From Sinotaia quadrata (lineage: Eukaryota; Mollusca; Gastropoda; Architaenioglossa; Viviparidae), in assembly GCA_028829895.1 (NCBI GenBank), contig CM054184.1, forward strand, positions 21,617,701 through 21,681,700: a stretch of 64,000 nt of DNA. The letters are read 5' to 3'. Below, piece after piece: positions 24,086 to 38,440 of this stretch (its first letter is position 1; the number at the start of each line of letters is the position of its first letter). Position numbers and translations under genes: made by a program. The notes beneath the pieces were generated by a model, which was not told where the DNA came from, did no database searches, and saw nothing but the letters and a program-made list of their open reading frames with translations.

Positions 24086-24654
24086 ACATACCAGATCCGG
24101 AAACCGAACAAACAGATATCTGACTCAGAATTTATGAAACGCTGTTTGAAGATAGCATAAGCCAGAAGAATGTGTGGGGTGCAGCCAAGCGTATCGTTGG
24201 CATTGTTACGCTTGGGTTTAATTTGGACAAACTTAATTAGTATTTGGGTCATACCTGAGTTAAATGAGTGTTGAAGACAACCTTACTCGGCTTAAAGAAT
24301 TTGTTTTCAGGAATCAAGGAATCGTATTCACTTCACATTTTCAAAAGTAAACTCCTTATTAATAGGCCTACATGGTGCTCGATAACAAATACTCCCCCCC
24401 TCCAAAAAATTAAAAAAGAAAGAAAGAAAGAATAAAGATAAAGAAAAAATATCAAAGATTAGACTGAGTGTAAAAAAGTTCATAAGTACGCAGGTAACAA
24501 TTTTCATTTTGAAATTTAAATGCGGAAGTATCTGCAGAGTTTCATTTTGAAATTGAAGGCATGAAGCAAGATACAATACTCGTGCTGAATCGGAAAAGGG
24601 TGGGTGGGGACTGTCTAGGGCTCTAGGCAAAGCAGGTTATAAAGGAAAGAAGTT
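24086..24654. other. No gene seen
   Basis: Unique sequence with an A/G-rich patch near 24403-24440. Confidence 0.5.
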
Positions 24655-24805
24655 CTGAAGCATATTAGCCACAGAAATAAGATATGTCATATTAGCCACA
24701 GAAATATATAATACACGTCATATTAACGATAAAAATAAGACACGTCATATTAGCCACAGAAATAAGACACGTCATACTAGCCTTGAAATAAGACACATCA
24801 TACTA
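24655..24805. repeat. About 27-bp minisatellite, 5 copies
   Basis: CATATTAGCCACAGAAATAA with GACACGT recurs, with some copies altered. Confidence 0.85.
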
Positions 24806-24884
24806 GCCCAGAAAGAAAAGAAAGTGAAGAGTAAGAAAACCATAACTATTACTACCTGGTAAAGGAAAGATGGAATATCAACAA

Positions 24885-25795
24885 AGGCTTACAGGTATTG
24901 CTATCAATAAACCAACACTATGACAAACAAAAACAGGCCTACAGGTATTGCTAACAATAAACCAACTTTATGATAAACAAAATACAATCTTACAGGTATT
25001 GCGACCAATAAACCAACACTACGATAAACAAAACACAGTCTTACAGGTATTGCTTTCAACAAACCAACACTACGAATAACAAAAAAATGCCTACAGATAC
25101 CTAAAAATAAACCAACACTACGATAAACAAAACACAGTCTTACAGGTATTGCTTTCAACAAACCAACACTACGAATAACAAAAAAATGCCTACAGATACC
25201 TAAAAATAAACCAACACTACGAATAACAAAAAAAAACCGCCTATAGATACCTAAAAATAAACCAACACTACGAATAACAAAAAAATGCCTACAGATACCT
25301 AAAAATAAACCAACACTACGAATAACAAAAAAATGCCTACAGATACCTAAAAATAAACCAACACTACGAATAACAAAAAATGCCTACAGATACCTAAAAA
25401 TAAACCAACACTACGAATAACAAAAAATGCCTACAGATACCTAAAAATAAACCAACACTACGAATAACAAAAAATGCCTACAGATACCTAAAAATAAACC
25501 AACACTACGAATAACAAAAAAATGCCTACAGATACCTAAAAATAAACCAGCACTACGAATAACAAAAAAATGCCTACAGATACCTAAAAATAAACCAGCA
25601 CTATGAATAACAAAAAAATGCCTACAGATACCTAAAAATAAACCAGCACTACGAATAACAAAAAAATGCCTACAGATACCTAAAAATAAACCAGCACTAC
25701 GAATAACAAAAAATGCCTACAGATACCTAAAAATAAACCAGCACTACGAATAACAAAAAAATGCCTACAGATACCTAAAAATAAACCAACATCTT
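24885..25795. repeat. About 48-bp minisatellite, about 19 copies with variable A-run
   Basis: CTACAGATACCTAAAAATAA then ACCAACACTACGAATAAC and an A-run of 6 to 8 is repeated. The left part (24885-25180) holds older, diverged copies containing TTACAGGTATTGC. To the right CCAACACTA changes to CCAGCACTA, marking a second domain. Confidence 0.96.
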
Positions 25796-26096
25796 CGAGC
25801 AACGTCGTTGTTGAGATTTGTCAATCACTCGCAGGAAACAAAAACAACAAAATCAATTATTGTATCGCACAAAAAACAGCAGGCAGTGAAATGACGGTGT
25901 GAGCTTGATAAACAGGACTAAAGGGAAGGGGAAGGGAGGGAGGGAGGGTGAGTACGGATGAAATAAATTAAAACGTTGTGATAATAGTTCAAGCGAGCCC
26001 TAGGAATCTCACATTTTTATAAACATTGCGTTCAAATCATAACATAAATTTATAATTTATTATTAAACATCTAGTTATTCGATATACCATGTAAAT
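25796..26096. other. No gene seen; short G-rich patch
   Basis: A GGGAAGGGGAAGGGAGGGAG-type patch lies near 25921-25948 and might form a quadruplex on the plus strand. Confidence 0.5.
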
Positions 26097-26695
26097 GAAT
26101 GTTACTTCTTAATGTACTAGCTCTGGTAATAAATGATTACGTTATTTCTTAACGTACTAGCTCTGGTAATTAATGATTACGTTATTTCTTAACGTACTAG
26201 CTCTGGTAATAAATGATTACGTTATTTCTTAACGTACTAGCTCTGGTAATTAATGATTACATTACTTCTTAACGTACTAGCTCTGGTAATAAATGATTAC
26301 GTTATTTCTTAACGTACTAGCTCTGGTAATTAATGATTACATTGCTTCTTAACGTACTAGCTCTGGTAATTAATGATTACATTACTTCTTAAAGTACTAG
26401 CTCTGGAAATAAATGATTACGTTATTTCTTAACGTACTAGCTCTGGTAATTAATGATTACATTACTTCTTAACGTACTAGCTCTGGTAATAAATGATTAC
26501 GTTATTTCTTAATGTACTAGCTCTGGTAATAAATGATTACGTTATTTCTTAACGTACTAGATCTGGTAATAAATGATTACGTTATTTCTTAACGTACTAG
26601 CTCTGGTAATAAATGATTACATTACCTCTTAACATACTAGCTCTGGTTATAAATGATTACTCATTAGCCTACTAGCTCTGGTAATAAATGATTGC
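26097..26695. repeat. 40-bp minisatellite, about 15 copies, alternating types
   Basis: The unit starts GTTATTTCTTAACGTACTAG and then reads CTCTGGTAATAAATGATTAC. Copies ending AAATGATTACGTTATTT and TAATGATTACATTACTT alternate in the first two thirds, implying an 80-bp dimer. The right end is degraded. Confidence 0.97.
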
Positions 26696-27734
26696 ATAAG
26701 GTATAGTGCTCTTTACAGGCAAAATCACTAAGAAGCAAAAAATACAGAAAGAAACAATTAAACAACACTGCTCCGCAACCAAAGAAAATAGGAAATCTTT
26801 TCCTGAACTGTTAGTCAGTCAAAATATTTTCAATGAAAAACATGCAAACTTTGTTTTTAATGCCACTTTAAATTAATCAGTCCTTATCGACAAAGAAAAA
26901 ACACGCAACTTGAATTTCAAAACGCCATTCTGTCATAAACTAACTGTCCGTTCAACATGCAGTTATTGAAAACGGCGTTATCTGTAGCGTGTGGTTTGTG
27001 ATACCAGAAACATGAGTAGCAGTGTAGCAAAGAAAATAAAAACAGGGAACACGTTTTGTTAACGGCATTAGGCATTCCATAATTAATTAGTTATATACGC
27101 AAAAGCACCATACACCTTATATGTTAGCCAGTTGATTCCAACCTACCTTAAATTGTATTTCATGACACATTTGCAAGTTTGGAGAATGGAGTTCAATAAG
27201 CATTGGTCGACATTAAATTCTTTTTTAGACAGGGTACATTACAAATAATTGTAGTACAGTAGTGTTGACTTGATAATGAAGTTTACTAGATGGTATTATG
27301 ATTACTACACAGGGTATGGTAACAGATAACTGGAGTATAGTGTTGATATATAATGATGTTTACTAAATAGTTTGTCATAACCAGACAGAGCGAAGGGTTT
27401 GCTGTTGATAACATGCAGTACATATTTCTGTAACATTCTGATATAACTTCCAGTGTTTTAGTCGATAGAATACGGGTTTTGTAATATAAACAATGGCTTT
27501 TATGACAAAGACTAGGATGTGTACCAGTTATAGTATGTCTGTGTGTGATTGCATACATGCGTGTGTAACTATAACAACCAAACTTGTATAGTCACTGACG
27601 TAATGAGTATCATTTAATGGAAAATAAACGGGCCTTGGATGATGACAATGTTCCCACAGACTTTAGAAATTGATACGAGATTTGCTTTCTCGTCGCTCTT
27701 AATCCCAGTTATGGGTCTGGTCTAAGGTCTGATA
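26696..27734. other. No gene seen
   Basis: AT-rich unique sequence. A 47-bp phrase is loosely duplicated at 27240-27370 (TAGTGTTGA...AATGA...TTTACTA). Confidence 0.5.
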
Positions 27735-27832
27735 TTAATGCTGGTCACACAACAGACCTAATGTCACACAACAGACCTAATGTCTGACTGGTCACACAAC
27801 AGACCTAATATCTAGCATTAATGCTGGTCATG
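27735..27832. repeat. Short repeat of GGTCACACAACAGACCTAAT
   Basis: Three near copies; GCTGGTCA and ATTAATGCTGGTCA also recur. Confidence 0.8.
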
Positions 27833-29204
<1,372 letters not shown>

Positions 29205-29394
29205 TGAATATACAATTACCTTGTTTTCTATGAACGTTCACTTGAGTGAATACAGAAGTAAAATAAACTTTTCTTTAGATCCTTTACTGTTCACTGTCTG
29301 CTATTGTTTAGAAGTTCTTTGATCGTGCATGAATGGAAGTCCTACCAGTGAGATCAATCAATATTGTCAACTCAGTCAATCAGTGCCAAGAGAG

Positions 29395-29532
29395 AATATT
29401 GTGATGTGGACATGTATAGTGACTTAATGTCAAAAGAGAATGCTGTGTAGTGAACAAGGTAGGGCCTACGTACTGTGACATGTATAGTGACTTAATGTCA
29501 AGAGAGAATGCTGTGTAGTGAATAAGGTACGT
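29395..29532. repeat. About 73-bp tandem duplication
   Basis: GACATGTATAGTGACTTAAT and GAGAATGCTGTGTAGTGAA occur twice, from about 29409 and 29479. Confidence 0.9.
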
Positions 29533-29559
29533 AGTGCCCAGAGTGTTACATACCAGTTT

Positions 29560-29690
29560 TTATTTATTGACCCTGCCTCAGTATCAGGCTTTAAAGTTAT
29601 TAGTTTTAATATCCACACCTATACTGACAACAGACCGGTTGTCTAATTCACCCTTCAGCCTTTACAATTAGATTACCCTTGAGTTCTGGC
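29560..29690 (+). repeat. Dispersed repeat, copy 1 (partner near 39410-39545)
   Basis: Shared order with the partner: TTATTTAT, ACCCTG followed by TCAG, TGACAACAGAC, and ACCCTTCAG followed by a run ending in AAAT/ATTAG. Spacing differs by small indels. It is probably an old interspersed repeat of unknown class. Confidence 0.55.
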
Positions 29691-31064
<1,374 letters not shown>

Positions 31065-31240
31065 GTGGAAGAGAGAAAACATCTACAGCGCCCGCATATC
31101 CGCCAAGTGATAGACGAGTGGTGTCTGTTGGAGGATCATTAATAATAAAAGTAATATTCTCATCACTTGCAATTAGTTATAGAAAATTAATTAATAATAA
31201 TAATAGTTTTCATTAACGAAGTGTCGTGCCTGTCATTTAA
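31065..31240 (+). repeat. Dispersed repeat, copy 2 (partner at 22285-22457)
   Basis: It carries GAAAACATCTACAGCG, ATATCCGCCAAGTGA, GACGAGTGGTGTCTGTTGGA, an AT-rich stretch and CATTAACGAAGTGTCGTGCC in the same order as the partner. Most differences are single-base changes and short indels. Confidence 0.88.
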
Positions 31241-31264
31241 CTATACTATCAAGTTGACCATACA

Positions 31265-31835
31265 CAACTGTACAAATCACGCCTCACGACACATCACACT
31301 CACTTTCCTTAGGCATAAATCCCGAAGTAATCACAAACCTCACGACACATTACACTAGACTACTAGAGTAACCTTCCTTAGACAAACAACCTGAAATAAC
31401 CTCAAACCTCACGACACATTACACTAGACTACTAGAGTAACCTTCCTTAGACAAACAACCTGAAATAACCTCAAACCTCACGACACATTACACTAGACTA
31501 CTAGAGTAACCTTCCTTAGACAAACAACCTGAAATAACCTCAAACCTCACGACACATTACACTAGACTACTAGAGTAACCTTCCTTAGACAAACAACCTG
31601 AAATAACCTCAAATCTCACGATATGCCACAAGAAGAATACCTTTCCTAAGACATACATCCTGAAATAACCTCAAACCTCACGACACAACGCACTAAGAAT
31701 ACCTATCCTTAGACATACATCCTGAAATAACCTCAAACCTCACGACACAACGCACTCAGAATACCTATCCTTAGACATACATCCTGAAATAACCTCAAAC
31801 CTCACGACACAACGCACTAGACATATACATGCAAA
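31265..31835. repeat. 69-bp minisatellite, about 8 copies
   Basis: CTCAAACCTCACGACACATT, ACACTAGACTACTAGAGTAA and ACAAACAACCTGAAATAA repeat every 69 bp (31382, 31451). Copies on the right are shorter and diverged. Confidence 0.95.
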
Positions 31836-32097
31836 TAACCTCGAACTTCGTGACACAAAGTCTCCAGATATGAGGCGATATTACACTCAAAGATATAACT
31901 AATCGAAACACCGCCGTCATTTTCTCCTTAACAAACGGCCACCATAAAATAAACCTTGGACGCCGCACAGATATTGACACTGATCGCACAGCAAACACAC
32001 ACGCACACAAACACACACTCAAGCGCGTCGACTGCACACACACACACACGCACTCACTGAAATGTATCAGTTCTACACAGACACATTCGCACACACA

Positions 32098-32146
<49 letters not shown>

Positions 32147-32500
32147 CGGTGGGAGAGTTCAGTTGGAGAGATTTGTTAACACTGACATGGCATTCCTTAT
32201 CTGTCATTCTTGGAATCAAACAACATAACTGTTAGGAATGGATAAAAGGGCACATTATGTATAAAGTGGAGACGGTGTACGTTTGGATAAATAATATTCA
32301 GATGATATTTAATCATCCACATTGACAAGCTAACGGCTGAGTGGCGAGTTGACATTTACTGCCGGTAGCAGAGTGAAATAAACACACACACACACACTCA
32401 TACACACTGCCGTGTACATTCGTAGACGCTAACGCGCAGTCAGCCGTAACTTTAGGAACTAGCCCTGATATTCACGAAATTGAAAGTAATGTAAACTCAC
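31836..32500. other. CA-rich tracts, then intron side of the putative first exon
   Basis: CA-rich tracts lie at 31990-32060 and a pure CA tract at 32100-32142. If the exon at 32501 is real, this region is its first intron; no following exon is visible. Confidence 0.5.
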
Positions 32501-32690
32501 CTTTTTCCCAGCCAGAACCTGTTCCAGTATGGGAGAAAACAGCAGCCGACGAAATGAAACCTAGTTCCGTTGCGAGTCCAGAGTTTTCATTCTGAGCTTG
32601 TATCCCCACTAAATCCCAGAGTACAAAAACTTTCAACAGAAACAGTGCCAAAGTTGGTGCCACGCCACTAATCTTTGTTCTCAAAGCCAT
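32501..32690 (-). CDS. Probable first coding exon with signal peptide, protein unknown
   Basis: The start codon (complement of 32688-32690) opens 63 codons plus one base, ending at a strong donor, AAAAAG followed by GTGAGT. Residues 1-31 look like a signal peptide: basic start (ALRTK), hydrophobic core (PTLALFLLKVFVLW) and a small-residue cleavage site near GIQA before QNEN. The mature part begins QNENSGLATELGF and ends at TGTGSGWEK. The surrounding 32.4-34.2 kb is less AT-rich than the rest, as expected of a promoter region. No second exon can be identified at lower coordinates, and I do not recognise the family. It may be a secreted or membrane protein; the alternative is a chance frame. 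Confidence 0.5.
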
Positions 32691-33096
32691 GCTCTACGTC
32701 TACCATATAGCACAACCATCCGTTTGCCCGGCACCGTATCATTCGGTGGTAGGATCGACAGCAGCCGTACACGCAGATGAAAGTGTGGGATGAAAGAAGA
32801 AACTCAACAGCGCGCGAGCTGCTCGATAAGAAGTTTGCGTCTCTACGATGTAAAGGCGTTCTCAAACAAGAGCCATCCTGAGTTTGAATTTGCGGCCTTT
32901 GTTTATTTATTTTACTTTTTTAAAAGCTGCTTGTCATAGGTATAACCGAGTGGGCCCTACAAGGCGTCTGCACATAACAGTCCTACGCACAAAACCCTTA
33001 TCGTCTGCAAAAATGACAAGAAGCATGCGTGTAAGCTACCTGGTATGAAGGCCCTTCATTTAACTGCCATTCTTTGTGTGGGCTCGGCGATCAGGC
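32691..33096. other. Possible 5' flank or UTR of the exon at 32501-32690
   Basis: Unique, less AT-rich sequence upstream (minus strand) of the signal-peptide exon. No clear TATA box at a defined distance; a TTTTAAAAAAG stretch lies near 32921. Confidence 0.35.
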
Positions 33097-33290
33097 CTAA
33101 CAACGCAAGGCCGGCAAGAATTCATTCATCACAAAGTCGTAGATCGAGTCGTCTGCATCGGTAGAACTATCATTTCCGTTGGCGCGGATGCCGGGCCGCT
33201 GTTGCCTTGTTGACACGGGAAGGTGAGAGAGCACGCGGCGAAGCCTCGTTTTCAATAAATTCGTTACGACACAATAACAGCATTCAGTGC
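33097..33290 (-). CDS. Possible last coding exon, unidentified
   Basis: After an AG (GGGACAG) the frame reads G-TECCYCVVTNLLKTRLRRV, then about 40 residues including SSTDADDSIYDFVMNEFL, and ends at TAG. It has mixed, protein-like composition and contains no repeat. Its entry phase (two bases completing a codon) matches the exit phase of the possible exon at 33963-34144. The acceptor lacks a good pyrimidine tract, and I recognise no domain, so a chance frame in GC-richer DNA is quite possible. Confidence 0.28.
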
Positions 33291-33921
33291 CTGTCCCAGG
33301 TACTCCAAGCAATCGGAATGCTCAGTGTTACACGTCACACTGTAGCATCATACCAACCGTTTCTTTAACTGGAGTCAGCCGTCAAGGAATTTAAAAAAAT
33401 GCGTACATATCTGCGCACAACTTTTCCCCCGCTATTTTTAGCGCCTGGCGCTAAATGGTGGTCAACAAGCGAAGACACGCGTCTGGTTTTGCTGGTTTCT
33501 GCTGCTGCTGCTGCACTGAATGGAAGTAATCTTGGTGCCAGTGAAGCGTCACGCGCATGTCTGGAATACAGGGTACATGTTGTTTGAGATATAACCAGTC
33601 ATTGTAAGTCCGGAGCCTGTCGTTTGTTGCAGGTATATTTTTAAGCTTAGAGCTCCGCACTCAGTGCCAGCCTTCTGGTCCAAAGATCCCTGCCACTAAC
33701 TCTCCAATACCGTCATATAGTAGACCGCTGGTGCCAGTTGTCTGAGTGTAGTTTCATAATCACAAATCAGGAACTTTTTAGAGAAGAACAGATCAACAGA
33801 TAAGCGCCTGTATTTTTACCTGGCACGTACTAACTTGCTGTATTTAGTTCCTGTAGTATTTTTTTTTTACTCGCACCGAGATTTGTACAAACCGTGCAAC
33901 AGATCGACGCTAATGTTTACA
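33291..33921. other. No gene supported
   Basis: A short CTG run at 33498-33513 gives poly-Q on minus and poly-A on plus inside overlapping frames. No splice-consistent exon was found. Confidence 0.4.
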
Positions 33922-34144
33922 CTACGGACAGTCACGCTTGATCGGTTTAATTTTGTTGTCACCGAAGCTCGTCAAAAATACTTTCCACACTGATATGCTT
34001 TGTCCCCTGACCAGTCTAGCTTGTTCAATAATGAGCTGCTCACTACATGACATGCCAGGCAGCTCGTCCATGCGACAGTCAACTAACTTCATGTCCTTCA
34101 AACAGACAGTAGTACCCGCTTGGACGGCCTTTCTGTACCACGCA
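33922..34144 (-). CDS. Possible coding exon, unidentified
   Basis: A 73-codon frame on the minus strand begins after a decent acceptor (pyrimidine-rich TTTCTTATTTACCCTCC, then GACAAG). It reads AWYRKAVQAGTTVCLKDMKL and continues through DELPGMSCSEQLIIEQARLV and GQSISVWKVFLTSFGDNK to a TAG at 33922. A donor-like G/GTGACA within it (33963/33962) would shorten the exon and leave phase 1, compatible with the frame at 33097-33290. The composition is protein-like and nothing is repeated. I cannot name a family; it could also be a transposon remnant. Confidence 0.35.
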
Positions 34145-34514
34145 CTTGTCGGAGGGTAAATAAGAAACTGTATTCATTTAGCGACTAGTGGGGAAGATTC
34201 AGCTCACTGGTTGCCGAGTGTCCATTATTTCAATTTATTGTCATGATAATGGATGTGTTATGTGGCGTGCGTGCGTATATATATATATGTATGAGTGTGT
34301 GTGTGTGTGTGTGTGTGTAATGTGAGGTGCGTGTGTGTACGTGTATCATGTCATGCGGAATACAGCGTGCCTCGTTTCATATCCACACAAAGCCCGTCTG
34401 AGCCTGCACCGGCCTTGTCAGAACTTACGAAAATATACTAATGCTCTTATGTATTTTGTTACAAACACTAATCGCACGCGATACTCCAATGTTGTCCAAC
34501 TGCCTGTTACATGT
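34145..34514. other. No gene seen; short TG tract
   Basis: TATATATATATG and a TG tract lie at 34277-34318. Confidence 0.5.
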
Positions 34515-34885
34515 TATGTTTTGTATGTCAGTGAGGTTATGTTTTGTCTGTCGGTGAGGTTATGTTTTGTATGTCAGTGAGGTTATGTTTTGTCTGTCAG
34601 TAACTGAGTAAGGTTATGTTTTGTCTGATAGTGAGGTTATGTTTTGTATGTCAGTGAGGTTATGTTTTGTCTGTCAGTAAGGTTATGTTTTGTCTGTCGG
34701 TGATGTTATATTTTCTATTTCAGTGACGTTATGTTTGTCTGTTAGTAAGGTTATGTTTTGTCTGTCGGTGATGTTATGTTTTCTATGTCAGTGAGGTTAT
34801 GTTTTGTCTGTCGGTAAGGTTACGCTTCGCTTCCTAGTGAGGTTACTTTTTTATGTGTTGGTGAGGTTAAGTTTTGCTTTTCTAT
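34515..34885. repeat. About 23-bp minisatellite, about 15 copies
   Basis: GGTTATGTTTTGTCTGTCAG plus TGA or TAA repeats with indels and single-base changes. Confidence 0.93.
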
Positions 34886-34959
34886 ATTTATATATGTTCT
34901 GACTTGTCTGTCAAAAAACATTGTAAATGAAGCATAAATTGTGTTTTGCATGTCAGTGA

Positions 34960-35150
34960 CCTTATATGCTAATCTTTGACTAGGCCAGAATAGAAAGAAA
35001 AGACTGTTAAATTTTAGAAAGTTTAGAAATATGCTAATCTTTGACTAGGCCAGAATAGAAAGAAAAGACTGTTAAATTTTAGAAAGTTTAGAAATATGCT
35101 AATCTTTGACTAAGCCAAAATAAAAAGAACATACTGTTAAAAGTTTTAGA
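34960..35150. repeat. 65-bp minisatellite, 3 copies
   Basis: ATGCTAATCTTTGACTAGGC starts at 34966, 35031 and 35096. Confidence 0.94.
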
Positions 35151-35494
35151 AAGACAGAAAAGTCCAGGTTTATAAACTTTTAAGGGAATAAATTGTCTGA
35201 ACTGTAAAATATTCTAGAATTTATTTTAAGCTATCTCTCAAATTCATTTTGTGATATTAATTCAGATTAGTGATTTCATAACATTCATTAGTGAATATAA
35301 ACAGAAGTGCTTTTTATATCACAAACTAAAACAACTCTTTTTATAAAATTAATTGTATTTATAATATTGCATTTTCGAATTAATAACATTACGAAGTAAT
35401 GTGTGATGTCATAAAATCGGGAATAAAAAGTAAAATGACCCGTCATACTAAAATAGGTTGATGCTGTTTCTTTAATTTCAATGACCTTCTTTTG
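35151..35494. other. No gene seen
   Basis: Very AT-rich unique sequence. Confidence 0.5.
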
Positions 35495-35650
35495 CAGTTA
35501 TGACCTACTTTATCTAGGGTTGATATAAGGACATTTAATTGCTTTATATGACCTACTTTATCTAGGGTTGATATCAGGACATTTAATTGCTCTATATGAC
35601 CTACTTTATCTAGGGATGATATCAGGACATTTAATTGCTCTATATATCTG
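35495..35650. repeat. About 47-bp minisatellite, 3 copies
   Basis: TATGACCTACTTTATCTAGG then GGACATTTAATTGCT recurs near 35500, 35547 and 35595. Confidence 0.93.
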
Positions 35651-36609
35651 AAAGGCGGTGGAGGTGATGATGGAGTTGGGAATGTTCTTTCCATCAGTTC
35701 TTTTTAATTTTTATTTTGAGTTCATATGTCATTTAGTGTTGTTCGTGCCGAGTTTCCCGATGTTGTCTTTGAGACACTTCTTAGTAACTTCGCTTCACAA
35801 TTGACGTACACCATATGCTGTTTGTCTGTCAGGTTTGTGTATGTGTAATTGTGCGCATGTTTATGTGTGTATTTGTGTATGCGTGCTGATGTGTGCGTGT
35901 GTATATATGTGTGTGTGAAAGGCACCCGACCATCCTTAATAAAGGGTGACAATCAGTGAAACGCTCAGAGAGTCTCTGAGTTATTCCGGTACACTAGTCA
36001 TTGTAGAATGGCATCTGCAATAAGATGTGCGCCAAAATGGTCGTTAATCCATCGCCAGGGGGAAACAACTGTTACACGCTAGCACTCCTCAACCCAACTG
36101 ATAACGCCCTCATAAGTAAATGTACGATCGAATCGGACAAGCATAAAAAATAGTCCCCCTCACAAAAAAAAAAAAGAAAAAAAAAAGAAAAAGAAAAGAA
36201 AAGTGAGAAATTGCGTATCCTTGTTAGTGTTGTGTTGAGTAATCTCCCTTTCTTGATTGATAGTCTCAGCAGTGAGGCTGTGTATTGCGAGGAGTGATGG
36301 AAGAGAGAATAGGAGACAGATTTTTAAATCTATAATTAGTTCTGCCTGCATTCCCTACCGATGACTCTTTCTGTATTTGTCAGCGTAGATTAGTTACTCC
36401 TTCACAAAAGTTTGCATTTCAAGGCGCTTTATCTTCCGTCCTCCGAGATTGACTCGCTGAAGTGAGAAACTGACCTTTCAGCGATGACATCCAATCTAAA
36501 TGAGAAAATGACCACACGTGAGTGATGACATTCAAATTTTGAAAATGGTTCCCTCGTCTCTGTAGACGTACTTTTGACGTACGAACGTTTCTCCTTTATC
36601 AACAGTCTA
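35651..36609. other. No gene seen
   Basis: TG/TATG-rich wording at 35830-35920 and an A/G-rich tract at 36163-36205. No recognised coding sequence. Confidence 0.5.
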
Positions 36610-36835
36610 CGTATTGTTTGCCTACGTGTGTGTCTGCACACAGGGTGATTATGTTTGCCTGTCCGCACGCGTGTCTTGTATCTGCACACAGGGTGATTAT
36701 GTTTGCCTGTCCGCACGCGTGTCTTGTGTCTGCACACAGGGTGATTATGTATGCCTGTCCGCACGCGTGTCTTGTGTCAGAACCCTGTGTGATTTTGTTT
36801 TGGTATAGTATGTTTGCCTGTCCGCACGTGTGTAA
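36610..36835. repeat. 48-bp minisatellite, about 4 copies, CpG-containing
   Basis: TCTGCACACAGGGTGATTAT then CTGTCCGCACGCGTGTCTTG repeats at 36633, 36681 and 36729. The 16-codon period opens frames on both strands. Confidence 0.95.
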
Positions 36836-37029
36836 TGTAATGCTTGTGTTACCAAACAGTAAATCACCGCGATCATAGCAGCATTCTTAAACACTTCGGC
36901 TTTAAAATAAACATTTGTTGACAGTGAAACTGCTTCTTACTGAATTCCTATGTTTAAGTACGATTTCCATCAACAGTCGCTGAAAGGGGACACCCCACTC
37001 CCCCAAGAGCGAGAGGATTCACATGAATT

Positions 37030-37262
37030 TAAACACCAGTAGTACAATCAAACTGTCCAGTCGGCCTTTTCCATCTCGAACACTTAGCAACATTTCCTGT
37101 ACAAACACCAGTAGTACAAATCAAACTGTCCAGTCGGATTTTCCATCTCGAAACTTTGCAACATTTCCTGTACAAACACCAGTAGTACAATCAAACTGTC
37201 AAGTCGGCTGTTCCATCTCGAACACTTTGCAGCACTTCCTGTACAAACACAAGCATAGGAAT
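37030..37262. repeat. About 71-bp minisatellite, about 3.3 copies
   Basis: ACACCAGTAGTACAATCAAA then TTCCATCTCGAACACTT and AACATTTCCTGTACAA recur at 37033, 37105 and 37176. Confidence 0.93.
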
Positions 37263-37577
37263 GGTGTGAAAAACGTCGCCTTGCAGTAAAGTACACCCCG
37301 GGTGACAACAGATTGTCTGTGTCCTATCCTTTGTGGACAAGAGGGGTGGGGGTGGTTCCGTACGCTAGTCACGTCTTGAAATCTGTTTAGTGGTTTAGCG
37401 GGCGGGATTAGTACACTCCGGTCTGCTAAGCCTTTGAGTTCTGAGTGGTAAAGTATTTCTATAAAAGGTGGCTTTTTCCCCCTACCTTGGTTAGCGCGAA
37501 AGCGGCGGAAGCCGAAAGCGCCCCGTACATTAGCAAGCAAGCCTACCTTGGTTTCCTTTCGTCTTCGTACTGCTAAT
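37263..37577. repeat. GC-rich inverted-pair element, left copy at about 37485-37540
   Basis: The core AGCGCGAAAGCGGCGGAAGC continues CGAAAGCGCCCCGTACATTA. The same sequence, inverted, is at 42633-42680. Outside-in reading matches over about 45-50 bp. The sequence 37263-37484 is unique and not assigned. Confidence 0.75.
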
Positions 37578-38440
37578 TATATGCATTGAGTTCCATGTCT
37601 TTACACACTCCATGTAGGAATGTTCTCATTCTGGAATGTTATTTTTATCAAATCAAGTCTCTTTTTGTCATGCACAAGAAAGTTCATGAAGCGAATCAGT
37701 ATAGATTTTGTTTTGCCCAGCATATGAATCACATAATAATTCCACATCTCAATTTTTCATTTAAAAGATTCATGAAGAAATTAAATAACATTGATGTCAC
37801 CTCATCAGTACCCTTTTAAGCTATGGTTTCTTCTTATCCCTAAATGAAAACAGTATTTGTAGAAAGTACATGGATATTAAATGAATTAAATGTTAATTTT
37901 CTTTGGAAAATTTCTTTCAATGACTGGTTGGGTTCATTTAATTTTTTTTAATCAAAAGCAATCGCCTCAAAATCATCTGTTTTTGTGGGCTATCAATCTA
38001 GCCTCCCGTTTTCGTCTATAAAATGTTTCTGCTTTTCTTTGGTGAACGTCTTGTTCAATTCCAAGTTCATGCAACTGGCGTTTAAGGTGTTCTGATTCTA
38101 AACTAGCTGTGAGTTCTTTTGTAGTCGCATCGATTTTTTATTTGATTTCATCACATTTTGAACAAGTATCTGACCTAGGATAGCCAAAGGCAATATTAAA
38201 GTCAGTGTTGAAAACTGTGCGTTATGATTCATATGAAAGCTTTTCATCTGGGTGGTGAATTTTGAACATGTCGTACATCTTTTTGATGTTTAAATCTTCC
38301 GGCAGGTAAATTCGCCGAGTTTTCTCCAGTGAGTAGTGTGACTGTCGCCCTCTAAAGGAAGAAATGTGATCGCGCACTTTCTAGTTCCATACTGATATAA
38401 CTGTAAAGCACCTGAAAGTGTTCCATCAGATTGGTTCAAG
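37578..38440 (-). pseudogene. Decayed DDE-type transposase
   Basis: Minus-strand reading through frameshifts gives VRDHISSFRGRQSHYSLEKT, then RRIYLPEDLNIKKMYDMF, HHPDEKLSYES, FNTDFNIAFGYPRSDTCSKC, ASLESEHLKRQLHELG, AETFYRRKREARLIAHKN, then after a scrambled part CDSYAGQNK, RFMNFLVHDKKRLDLIKITF and EHSYMECVKDMELN. This order is that of a transposase protein family I know as widespread in invertebrate genomes; the CDS..GQNK box probably holds one catalytic aspartate. I cannot assign the superfamily from memory. Stops, frameshifts and a poorly preserved middle make it a dead copy. Its C-terminal end lies about 40 bp from the left GC-rich inverted repeat, which may be the element's terminus. Confidence 0.78.
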
